From the NCBI RefSeq assembly GCF_036373705.1, contig NC_089853.1, forward strand, positions 6,026,405 through 6,090,404: a stretch of DNA of 64,000 nucleotides. Reading direction: 5' to 3'. Source of the DNA: Amia ocellicauda. Its lineage: Eukaryota; Chordata; Actinopteri; Amiiformes; Amiidae. Both the position numbers and the translations under genes were made by a program. The notes beneath the pieces were generated by a model. It worked only from the letters and a program-made list of their open reading frames with translations, made no database searches and was not told the origin of the DNA. This document shows, in pieces, positions 28,101-38,400 of this stretch; positions within the stretch are counted from its first letter, which is position 1; every line of letters begins with the position of its first letter.

Positions 28101-31100
28101 CGCTGGCTGTGGGTCGATACGTTACGCAGTCCAGTCCAGTTTTAGTTCTGTGCAGCGTAAAGAGCGCCTGCGCAAGCTCTACTGACCTTGAGTGTGTGTT
28201 TGGACGGAGACATTTCGCGTTTCAGACGGGGAACATTCATTCCCTGTTTGTGTTGTACTGGCGCTACATGCAGGAGTGATGAGAGAGAAGCTGAGATGAT
28301 TCCCTAGAATTTAGTGAGAGCTCCCTGGGTCTTAGTCACCACATCTTTATTATAAATACACTGATCAGCTGTAATATTATGACCTACTGCCTAATATTGT
28401 GTAGGTCCCCCTTTTCCCACCAAAACAGCCCTGACCCGTCGAGGCATGGACTCCACTAGACCTCTGAAGGTGTGCTGTGGTGTCTGGCACCAAGACGTTA
28501 GCAGCAGATCTTTTAAGTCCTGTAAGTTGCGAGGTGGGGCCTCCATGGATCAGACTTGTTTGTCCAGCACATCCCACAGATGCTCGATTGGATTGAGATC
28601 TGGGGAATTTGGAGGCCAAGTCAACACCTTGAACTCGTGATTCATCAGATCAGGCCACCTTCTTCCATTGCTCCGTGGTCCAGTTCTGATGCTCACGTGT
28701 CTATTGTAGGCGCTTTCGGCAGTGGACAGGAGTCAGCATGGGCACCCTGACTGGTCTGCAGCTACGCAGCCCCATACGCAACAAACTGCGATGCACTGTG
28801 TGTTCTGACACGTTTCTATCAGAACCAGCATTCACTTTTTCAGCAATTTGAGCTACAGTAGCTCGTCTGTTGGATCGGACCACACGGGCCAGCCTTCGCT
28901 CCCCACATGCATCAATGAGCCTTGGCCGCCCATGACACTGTCGCCGGTTCACAGCTTTTCCTTCCTTGGACCACTTTTGATAGGTACTGACCACTGCAGA
29001 CCGGGAACACCCCACAAGAGCTGCAGTTTTGGAGATGCTCTGACCCAGTCGTCTAGCCATCACAATGTGGCCCTTGTCAAAGTCGCTCAGATCCTTACGC
29101 TTCCCCATTTTTCCTGCTTCTAACACATCAACTTTGAGGACAAAATGTTCACTTGCTGCCTAATATATCCCACCCACTGACAAGTGTCATGATAACGAGA
29201 TTATCAGTGTTATTCACTTCACCTGTCAGTGGTCTTAATGTTATGGCTGATCGGTGTACACAAACACACACACAGGCACATATTTCCGTATTTCATTGCT
29301 TAACCTGGACTGTGTGGGTCTGTGTGTGTCTCTGTGTGTCTGTGCAGGTGCTGCGCTTGCTGGAGGATGTGGGCCTGCCCGAGCTGGTCATTCAGCTGGC
29401 CACCATGGCCATCCCCGAGGCCGCCAACGATGTCAGGAGCCAGGTAAGGCAGGCCGGGTGCCCCCCTGCAGTGCGTTCCCTCAGAGCTCCTCCGCTGTGA
29501 CCCATTTAGTTACAAACCCTGTCGATTCCCCCGCAGGCGGCTCTGAGAACCCGAATCTTCAAACACCACCTGGACCTCGGACACAATAGCCAGGCCTATG
29601 AGGCGCTGACTCAGAACCCGGACTCCAGCAGGTACGGCTTGTCTGAACCCCCCACTGTTCCCCCTGCGGGAGATGGTGCTCTTGTGTCGTAACCCAAATG
29701 TGTCTCTGTCCTCCGTGGCACTGTGCCCTGACTGCTGTGTGCATGTCATTTCTGCAGGCAGCTGGATTGCCTGCGCCAGCTGGTGGTGGTCCTATGTGAG
29801 CGCGCCCAGCTACGGGACCTGGTGCAGTTCCCCTATGTCAACCTGCATGACGAGGTGAGGGGCGCTGCTGGAGGATGTTAAAACCCTGATCATGTCGTTT
29901 ATTAGCTGGGCCTATCCCTCACTTATCCTGTTACACGTTATCCCTCACTCGGGTTCGGGCTGCCTTTGTGCTGGTTGTTTGCTGTCCCTGGCGTTGCCTA
30001 CAATGGTGGTTTCCACACCTGCCCTGGAGTTCTTAATTGGACTAACCATGCCATAACGGTTCAATTAAGTCATTAAGAGCTCAGTTGGAATAAAAGCCAC
30101 AGGGCGGGGGTACCCCAGGAACAGTTTGTGAATCCTAGTATGTGACCCCTGCACTGTGTACTGTGGTTCCCATCTCCCAGCCCGCTGTGGGCTGCTCTGG
30201 ACCAGGAGGTGAACAGAGTGAGATGGGGTGTCCTCTCGTTGCAGGTGGTCAGTATTATCGAGTCACGCGCCCGAGCCGTGGACCTGATGACCCACAATTA
30301 CTATGAGCTGCTCTACGCTTTTCACATCAACCGGCACAACTACAGGAAAGGTACGCGGCTCTGATTGCGATACATATTCAGTGATTCATATGATGGGGGG
30401 GGGGGGGGCGAGGACTGTTGATGGTTATTGGATCAATAAGAACCCTTTGCATCTCGAGCGCGGAGCGGGGGGATTAGGGGGCGGTGGGCAGTGTTAGTTT
30501 TTAAAGACGAAGCAAGTTTAAAAAAAAAAAAAAAAACGCGCCAGATGCAGATTGAGTGTCTGTGTCCCTCTCCCCTCAGCCGGCACCGTGATGTTCGAGT
30601 ACGGCATGCGTCTGGGCAGGGAGGTGCGCACCCGCCACGGGCTGCAGAAGCAGGTCAACTGCTACCTGGCCGCCATGAACTGCCTGCGGCTCATCCGGCC
30701 AGACTACGCCTGGATCGTGCAGCCGGCCTCCGGGGGAGTGGTGAGCTCGGCCCTCCGTACTCTCCCTCTGTCTCTAAGTCTCTCTCTCTCTGTCTCTGCG
30801 CATCTCTCTCTCTGCTGCCTCCTCCCTCTCACTGATCAAAGGACACAAATATGTAAATAACTCCATCCCAGCGTCTGTGCCGGTGTCTCTCATGGTGTGA
30901 CTTGTCGTCCTCAGTATGAACGCCCAGGCACGTCCCCGAAGAGGAGCCACGATGGAGAGAGCGCGGCCGGCCCAGGTACACCAGTCCATCCCCTCTGCAC
31001 GGCCTTCTGTTCTGCTGTGTGTTTTGATCTGTGATTAAAAGCTTGCACACGAAGTCAACATGTTTCAGATGTGTTATTACAATGACCAGCATTGTACACA

Positions 31101-33209
31101 GAACGGCTGAGGTTCCTCTTCGGTCTATATTGCTTCTCTCCATATAAGATCTTTAAATAAACTGAACTAGTGAGAAAGTAATGGAAAAACAAAACTTGAG
31201 ACTGCATCACAGTGTGACTTTCCTGGCAGGTGCACTGTTACCGTATGTGTAATTCCGTGTTAATGTGTGTAACAGTGTGTGTTTGGTTTAACCGCAGTCA
31301 GTCGCCAGATTGAGATCCTGGAGCTGAAGGACTTGGAGAAGGAATACACGCTGGCCCGCAGCCGCCTGACGCTTGCCCAACATGACCCGGCCGCGGCGGC
31401 CATTGCAGGTGAGGTGTCTCTGCCCTCAGACCGCTTCCCTGTCCGCAGGGTTCTTTAACATATTACCATAACAAAACGCCACCCCACCAGTGGACAGTGA
31501 CTAACCCAGTACTGCACGGCAGCTTTTGTGTTCTGCCTCCTCGTACTCCCTGACCCCTGTCAGAGTGAGAGTGCTGGTGTGATTGGGAACCGGCTGGGGG
31601 GTTGAAGTTCAGATATGAGCCTGTTTATCGACATGGTTTGGTTATTCTGTGCCGAGCCGTAACGGCCGTGTCCTCGTCCTGCAGGCAGCGCCTCCGCGGT
31701 GGAGATGGTGGCCCTGCTGGTACAAGCCGGGCTCTACGACTCGGCGCTGTCCCTCTGTCAGACCTTCCAGCTGCCCCTGAACTCTGTCTTTGAGGGTCTG
31801 GCCTTCAAGTAAGTAACTAGGCTTTAGACCTGGTTGAGCCCAGCACGCTGTCCGCTCCTCCCTGCGTGTGTGTGTGTATGTCGGCACCGTCTCCTCTCCT
31901 CTGAATGTGTCCCTGCTCTCCCTGCAGGTGTATCAAACTGCAGTACAATGGCGAGGCGGGGCAGAACGAGGCGTGGAACTGGCTCGCGGCCAATCAGCTG
32001 TCCTCGGTCATCACAACCAAAGAGTACAGGTTCGTTTGATCTTCACGGCTGCAGCCCAAACCATGACCAAAAAACGTGTATCCAAAAAAACCTAAAACTA
32101 ACTCCTGGCTTAAACTCTTTTTCCACCCTCTTAGCGCCACGGACGAGGCCTGGCGTTTGCTGTCGTCTTACCTGGACAGCTACCCGTCCCAGAACGCGCA
32201 GTACCACCGCTGTGTCATCAACAAGCTGCTGTCGCACGGGGTGCCCCTGCCGGACTGGCTGGTGAACGGATACAAGGCAAGGAACCGCACATCCAGAGAG
32301 TCCGGTGTCGTCCCCGGGGTCCGGCTTCGCGGATGGGACTGTCCTTTCAACTTTCTCTGCGATTTTCACTTTACACTTTCATGTTCCGGTGGTGGTTGGG
32401 GGTGGGGGGTAGGGGTTCGAGAAGGTATCCGTGCACTCTGTGAAGAAGCATTTTTGACTCCCCCGCAGGCCGTGGACGCCGCCGGTTTACTCCGCCTCTA
32501 CCTGAACTTCGACCTCCTGGAGCCGGCGGTGGAGCTGGTTCTGGAGTACGTGGACGCGTTGCTGGGGAAGGGCCACCAGTACTTTGGGATTGAGGTACGC
32601 CAAGTGTGCAGTCTTCGCTAAGGTCTGGGCCCACTCTCTGTGTCAGCACTGGAAGTTGTTATATGTGGGCTGAGAGTTTCCCTGCTGGCACCTGTCCCTA
32701 ACTGAGTTGTGTTGTGGCGTTTGGTGCGTTTCAGAGGCCTCTGTCAGCCACCGCTCCTCTGGTCTGGCTTCCGTACGTTTCTATTGATCAGCTGCTACAG
32801 GCGCTCCACGAGAACCAGGCCAACACCAATAATTCCAGAGTAAGTCTATTTATCTTTCTACATCTATATAAATCTCTTTAATGGAGCGGTTTCAAAGCTC
32901 ATTAGATGGGCCTGATGCACTGTTTTCATTGACGTTCAGTAGAGATTAAAACGTTCTTTAAATGTATTTATAAATCACTCATCTCTCATCATTTCTGCGA
33001 TTACAATTTATAATGTGTTTATTTGTAAACCATCGAGTTTCCTCACATAATCGCTTTGGAGATGCGACGTCTGCTGGCCTCCTCCCTTTCCACAGACCTC
33101 TGACTTCTCTTAATTTCATTCTCAGCTGTACAACAAGCTGCAGGAGTCGCTGGCTCACTACTACACCATCGTGGAGCAAGCCACCATCCGCAGGCAGAAG
33201 AGCGCGTAG
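16115..33209 (+). CDS. nup160: Nucleoporin NUP160
   Basis: Scaffold subunit of the nuclear-pore Y complex (Nup107-160). Family knowledge: an N-terminal beta-propeller is followed by a helical stack. Hand splicing gives 35 coding exons, all in frame, 1397 residues (human 1436). Exons: 16115-16205, 17513-17618, 17965-18175, 19301-19523, 19794-19872, 20116-20230, 20362-20598, 20779-20876, 21146-21230, 24139-24207, 24395-24478, 24663-24833, 24992-25091, 25291-25456, 25611-25738, 25950-26110, 26314-26450, 26750-26820, 26927-27086, 27270-27339, 27709-27807, 27955-28077, 29348-29443, 29537-29631, 29758-29854, 30245-30350, 30580-30740, 30915-30975, 31298-31408, 31685-31808, 31928-32029, 32135-32276, 32469-32594, 32735-32839 and 33126-33209. 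Diagnostic blocks include [35 protein letters not shown]-like, [11 protein letters not shown] and YAWIVQP. Intron 32 has a GC donor. The C-terminal exon is short and diverged. Confidence 0.96.
16985..17285. mobile_element. MITE-like repeat with long terminal inverted repeats
   Basis: In nup160 intron 1. The left end reads GGACTCCAGGCCTGGGGGGC then GCAGTGTCTGC; the right end mirrors it with GACACTGTGGCCCCCCAGGA. A related copy is at 42128-42432 in fnbp4 intron 12, and short pieces of related sequence occur near 30020-30110 and 45170-45260. No coding capacity. Confidence 0.65.
17747..17766. repeat. G homopolymer
   Basis: About 19 consecutive G bases in nup160 intron 2. It could form a G-quadruplex-like structure and is also a likely site of sequencing length error. 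Confidence 0.9.
18244..19105 (-). mobile_element. CR1-like LINE 3' fragment split by another element
   Basis: In nup160 intron 3. The segment 18250-18330 (ATAAGAACATAAG, AGAGGAGGCCATTCGCCCCA) is the 3' end of the same CR1 family as 38425-39020. The match resumes at about 19068-19100 with GATATCTTTCTTGAAGTGTG, a part that lies some 420 bp away in the 38-kb copy. The sequence in between is the element at 18331-19067. Confidence 0.7.
18331..19067. mobile_element. Non-autonomous DNA transposon, GGGGTCACACTACACGATT family
   Basis: Starts with GCCGGGGTCACACTACACGA and is similar along its length to the element at 50057-50798, including the GCGCAGATCTGCGCT block and a shared far arm (18961-19060). 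The right terminal repeat is missing. No transposase is encoded. A PIF-Harbinger or similar MITE is possible, but the target duplication is not clear. Confidence 0.6.
21390..22215. repeat. Degenerate repeats, including one transposon end
   Basis: In nup160 intron 9. The stretch 21390-22080 is rich in GCGCAGATCTGCG-like words, like the interior of the 18331 and 50057 elements, but is too diverged to align by eye. The bases 22140-22215 end in GGTATACCGCCCAGCCCTA, the reverse complement of a TAGGGCTGGGCGGTATACC end that I know from fish DNA transposons. Confidence 0.4.
22389..24058 (-). mobile_element. Tx1/L1-type LINE, 5'-truncated insertion with target duplication
   Basis: In antisense orientation in nup160 intron 9. 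A single open frame runs from 24057 to the stop at 22882-22884, about 391 codons without a frameshift. It encodes the C-terminal third of ORF2: the thumb-like region after the reverse transcriptase, then a zf-RVT-like knuckle (CPYKGC and HIFSEC, spaced 16 residues). A 493-bp AT-rich 3' UTR follows, ending near CCAATAAAACAGTA. The 12-bp AAGGTTTATAAA occurs on both sides (22377-22388 and 24059-24070). The intact frame and perfect duplication suggest a young insertion. The Tx1 clade is inferred from general resemblance. Confidence 0.85.
28359..29256 (-). mobile_element. Tc1-type transposon, internally deleted
   Basis: In nup160 intron 22. Inverted ends begin CACTGATCAGC (28359) and, from the other side, CACCGATCAGC (29256), each flanked by TA. 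The minus strand codes for the N-terminal DNA-binding part of the transposase (from about 29108, starting [20 protein letters not shown]), then jumps near 28680 to the C-terminal [11 protein letters not shown] block. The segment with the second catalytic Asp is deleted, so the copy cannot encode an active enzyme. Confidence 0.9.
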
Positions 33210-33830
33210 GAGACGCTGCCCCAGGGGTCCGTGCGGGGGTCTCTCCGCAGCCCTGCCTTCTCACTTGGTGCTCATATCCTCCATCAACCGGTTTTAACAA
33301 ACATCCATAGTCATTTGAAATTTATTTTTCTACCGCAAGAAACGAAACAAAACCCAGGAATGTGTATTTATATGACCATGTGTGGATGATTTTTTTTTTC
33401 TGTAAATGTAAGTTCACCGCCTGTAATACGAAATTATTCGCACGAAAGCAATCGATTTGCTCTCATATTGGGAAAACGGGAGGCGAAATGGGCCCGGTCT
33501 CTGTATGTTGCTGCCGTGTTGCTGTGGTCCCCCCATGTCAGAAGATGTACAGTATGTGTGTGTGATCCGTTTTGTTCCCCTTAGAATGTTTGACTGGTGA
33601 AAATTCTAGAATGTGTGTCACTAGAATCCAGAGTAAATATATTTTCTTTTTTATATATGAAAGTACACTATAACAAACTCCTCCTCGTCCTTACTTTTCT
33701 GACGGACTCGTTGTCTTTTGTACTCAGCCTGCTGGGTTCCGCCAGCAGGTCAACTGTAAATTTTTGGAGCTTTCTTAAAATTTGTTTTCTGTACTGTATT
33801 TACAATTAAAGGAAAAAATGTCACTGTACA
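33210..33830 (+). other. nup160 3' UTR with poly(A) signal
   Basis: Non-coding sequence after the nup160 stop. ATTAAA at 33805-33810 is the best poly(A) signal; cleavage would fall near 33825. A GT-rich stretch lies just after it. Confidence 0.55.
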
Positions 33831-34560
33831 ATGTGTTTTATGTATTATTACTGATGGGTACTATTCTGTACATCAATTATACCATTTCTACTTCAATCAC
33901 TTCAGTGCCACCCCCACCCCCCCAACGGACAGTGGCCCCCTCAGATATGGAGCAGCACAACCAATTCAGCTTCATACCGGTTATGTTTCTTGTGCTATTC
34001 TAAAGGATATTTTCAGTAATTATTGATTTAATAATAGATTAAAAAAAAAAAAAAACGCCCTTGAAAACAAATGTAGAGCTTTTTTAGAATACCTCACCTT
34101 GCAGAGTGAATTGTACACTGTACACTGTGACCTAGATTATAGGGGCGTCTGGCAGGTGGTAGGGGAGCTGAGTAATACATTTATTTTCCCCTTGTGACAC
34201 TTTCTGTCCGCCTTGTAACGCACTTTGTCTCCTTTTTCTTATTGGCTTGTATTTGTATTGTAGGGGTTATGATGTAAAAGCAGCTTAATTACTCTTGGGG
34301 TAATTAGTATTTCATTGTATGATCACACTAACTCACATACAGTTACAAACATGGGTACCTGCATATACTACAGCTAAATAAGTTCGTTGATACTACTACC
34401 CAAACATTTAATATCAGTACAATTAACTGATATTAACTTGCATACTATCATAAAAAACAAATGCATGTCCAATAATGTTATATGCAAAAGTACCGTCAGA
34501 AGCAGATCATCATCAGGTAGTTTAAATCTATTTACCCGCATCACGTGTAGGAGTTGTTGT
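33831..34560. other. nup160-fnbp4 intergenic spacer, no gene seen
   Basis: AT-rich spacer with an A run at 34041-34054. It must hold the fnbp4 promoter at its right end. No other feature is visible. Confidence 0.5.
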
Positions 34561-34571
34561 TGTCCCCCAGT

Positions 34572-34582
34572 AAGATGGCGAC
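34572..34582 (+). promoter_or_regulatory. YY1-type motif in the fnbp4 5' region
   Basis: AAGATGGCGAC matches the YY1 consensus, about 100 bp before the modelled fnbp4 start. An ETS-like CTTCCTTTCCGG lies at about 34612-34624. The ATG inside the motif opens a frame that overlaps the fnbp4 start in another frame, so if transcription begins upstream it would act as an upstream ORF. Confidence 0.55.
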
Positions 34583-34680
34583 TAGGGGGCAGGCTTCAGT
34601 CCCCTGTCGTCACTTCCTTTCCGGCCCTCTTTGTTCCTTTGTGACAGTGCGGGGCCGTACCGAGCTGCGTTTCGGACGCC

Positions 34681-35361
34681 ATGGGAAAGAAAACGCGCAC
34701 AGGAACGGGGCGTAGGACGATACTGCAGCTGTCTCCGCCAGGGCCACGCTCCCTCAGTGCTGGCGGAAACCCCTGCCGGGAAGAAGGCCCGCTCTCCGGA
34801 TCCGACGGTAAATAAAGAAGTAGGCCTCAGATACATCCTCGGGGTTTGAGTAGTCGGGTGACGGCATTCAGCATCGGGATACCGGCGAGCGCTAGTGCTG
34901 GGCACGGATCTCCATGTTTGGCGTGCAGTAGGTTTGAGGAAGGCCGTGAAAGACACACCATTGAAAGCCGTAGGGGATGTGCCGAGACTGGGCAGTGTTT
35001 CACAGATGGACACAGTCGTCCAGATGTGCACAGCGCTTTGTGATGCCTGTTGCCTCTTTGAACTGTTGATACAGTAACACATCGCCTTCTTTATTTACAG
35101 ACGTATGTGATTATTTATTCGCCTAACTTAGCATTGTGCTACTATGAGTGGCACGGAAATGCCTTCAATATAATTACTGTAGGCCCGGAGTTTTAGGCTG
35201 TTTTTAATGATGGTCAAAACAGTGACGGAAATCAAACCACAATGAAAACGGTTGGAATTCCATTAATGTTATATAAACCACAATACAAATATACAAAGTT
35301 ATTTCCTCAGAACAACAACAACATAACAAAGGTACCGCACTAAGTAATAAGACCGTGTCCA

Positions 35362-35409
<48 letters not shown>

Positions 35410-38400
35410 GCCTGCTGAGATGATTTCCAAAACCTTGTATTCATGACATAATGGTCTGGTTAATCTATACACTTTTTTGATTTCAGTTTCTTTTGGGTAA
35501 CTCGCTGGACCACGATCGACCAACCAGGGAAAAAGTGGTTTGTTGAATTCAAATCCCCTTAAGAACTGAAGACCTGGGTGCAAATTAATGCCTGATATAG
35601 GAATTGTTTAATGTCACTCAAAATAAGGGCGTCTGCAAAGAACTACATCATAATCAAATAACACATCTTTGCATCTGATAGCTGCTACAGCAGTGACCTC
35701 TGACCCCAGTCCTGCAGAGGCTCAATCCAGTCACTTTGTGAGGTCAACTGAAGTCCCCAATGCCTCGAGTCTGGGGACTCATGCCAGTTATTGATCAATT
35801 AAGCAAGTCCATTAACACTGGTGATTTGAAGCTCTGAAACTGGTTTGATAGAAATTGCTTTGAGGATTTTGACAGGGTGGTTGAGGGCAGGGGGGTTTGA
35901 GGAATCCTTTATGGCATTTTGTAGAAATACAGCTGTTGTATCTGTCCTCCGTCTCCTGCTTTTTCTTCCACACTTCATTTACCATAGATGTGTATAGTTT
36001 ACCACAGAGGGAAACGAGGCCAATTAAAGCAGTCCCTCGTCTGAAGCACACCCCTTCCCTTCCTCGAATCAAATGCCACCAATTGCTGCCCTCAGATTTA
36101 AGCTCTATTTGTTTAATTTCCCAGATAACTAGGAGGCTTATAAATAAGTGTATGACATTATGTTAAAGCCTGATTTGCATCTTGTTTTTGCTGCATTATG
36201 TACCTTAAAAGGTACTAGTGGATAATCTTCATCTCTGATGTCACCCTGTCTGTGTTGGTGTGTTCATGGCATGTACAAAGTAGTCTTGGAGGTGACTTTT
36301 GACTGAAGGGGGCATCTTCCACTGAAAGCGTGAGTGGCAGCTGGTAGACAGATTATTTTCATGTTGCGTCTCGGCGGCGGTGTGGCAGTGACCGTTCTTT
36401 CCCCGTGTGCTTTTTCAGACGAGCAGGACGGGAGCACCGATGGTCCCCGTGTTCACAGCATCTCTAAAGACCTTGCCATGGAAATGAAGCCGCCAGCAGT
36501 GAAAGCGACAGGTAAGGGGATGCCACCGAGCGAGCGGGCAGGCAATGCACCAAACGGGAGTGGCACAGTGACTGCATCTCGAGAGCCGCGTATAGGACAG
36601 GGTCGGAGGCTTTGATTTAGCTATTATCCACAGTTATATTAATTACAGTTTAAAATATAGCAGAAATTGGGCAAAAAGTGCAAAGAACGTCATCAGTGAT
36701 ATGAAAACCTTCTGTCCTTTTCGCTGTGAGTGTCCAGTTCACTATAAGTAGAAATGCCATTGAAATACACTTCTCTTTGTGTTTTTCCGCTTCCTGTTAT
36801 TCAAGCTGTATGTGGGAGTGATGCAGCCTGTAAATCTGTGTAATAGCAAAGCTTGTCCTTTTAGGATCATTTGGTTTTAATTTAAAACAAGAGAAATCCA
36901 GGTTTTAATGCAGCACATATGGTGGTTTATGTAGATGCATCATAGTAAGATCCCAGTCTGGTGTGATCAGCTCTTAGACAGTTTTTTGATGTGGACTGTA
37001 TTTTTGGGGGCTTTTAAAGTGAAAAACTTGTCCCAAAGAGATTGCCCTGGGGAGTTAGTGATTATTGACCCTTTACCCACCCTGTAGAAATCCGGTGAAT
37101 AGAATCAGTTTGGTGACACCTTGTTCTCTGTTGTCCCTCAGAGGGCCTGTCCTTGCTTGGGGCCTATGAAGACAGCGACGATGAGGACGGGACAGATTCT
37201 CAGCCCGCGCCAGCGAAAACCAATCACAACCAGTCTGCCGACATCGACAGCACACTCGCCAGCTTCCTGGCGGTGAGTCTCTCTTACCGTTCCTGTTTTA
37301 TCCGTTAGAGAAAGTCACGAATGCCAGAGTGCTGCTCTTGATTTGTGTCCGTGTTTTGCTGATTTGCTGATTCTCTTGTCGACGCTCAGGAAATCGACGC
37401 GATCACGACGCAGCCCGCCCAGCCCTCGGAGGACCCTGCGGCGGACTCCTCCGCCCCGGCCCCCACTCCCCCACGCCCGGACCCCAAAGACCAGCCGCAG
37501 ACCCCCAAGCACCCCGGCACGCAAAATGGGGCGGAGCCAGCCAGTGAGGGGGCGGAGTTTCAGTATGACACGCAGTACTCCCTTGTCGGAGGTGAGTGCT
37601 GGTCTTTATTGTGCTGTATGGGCCCGGAGATTGATGGCTGTGGCTCCTTTAGGGATCCAATTCACAGTCTTGCCTACTTAATGAATAGCTTTGGAATATT
37701 AAATGGGAAAATCTATTCATGACGTGCTTCTAAAGCCGAGAAAAGTATCGCGTGTATTCAGGGATACATGGCTAGGATATATGCATCTTGCATTCCCAGT
37801 TGGGTTCTTCTCTGTGCTCATGAAGTATACTGTAGTAATGTGTGTTGTGGTCCCCGAGGACAGGGTTTCTGTAGGGTCTCCTCTGAGCTCAGTGTGTGTT
37901 GTTTTCCAGTGGGAGTGGAGATGGGCGACTGGCAGGAAGTGTGGGACGAGAACACAGGCTGCTACTACTACTGGAACACCAACACCAACGAGGTCACCTG
38001 GCAGCTGCCCCACTACCTGGCCCACCAGGTGCAGGGTCTGCAGCAATACCCCGACAGGTACCCGGGTCGCCCCCTCACGTCATCTTGATAACACACACTG
38101 TCGCAGATTTCGATCGGGGCATTTCTTGTCCGCTGACGGATCTGCAGCCCCGTGTGAGCCAGACTCTTTCTGGTTTTGTCGTCCGTAGTTCGGGGGTGAC
38201 GGTCAATGGCAGCAGCGCCGCCCCAAGCGCCGCGTTTTACCCTGAGCAGAACCCGACGATTTCCACGACTGTGCCCGCCGCCAAGAAGGAAGCCAAGAGG
38301 AAGGTGGGGGTCAGTGTCTAGCACATCTTTAAACCATAGATTAGAAACTGCTCTGATTAACAACTATCGATGTAATTTACAAACCGTACATTCTTAATGA

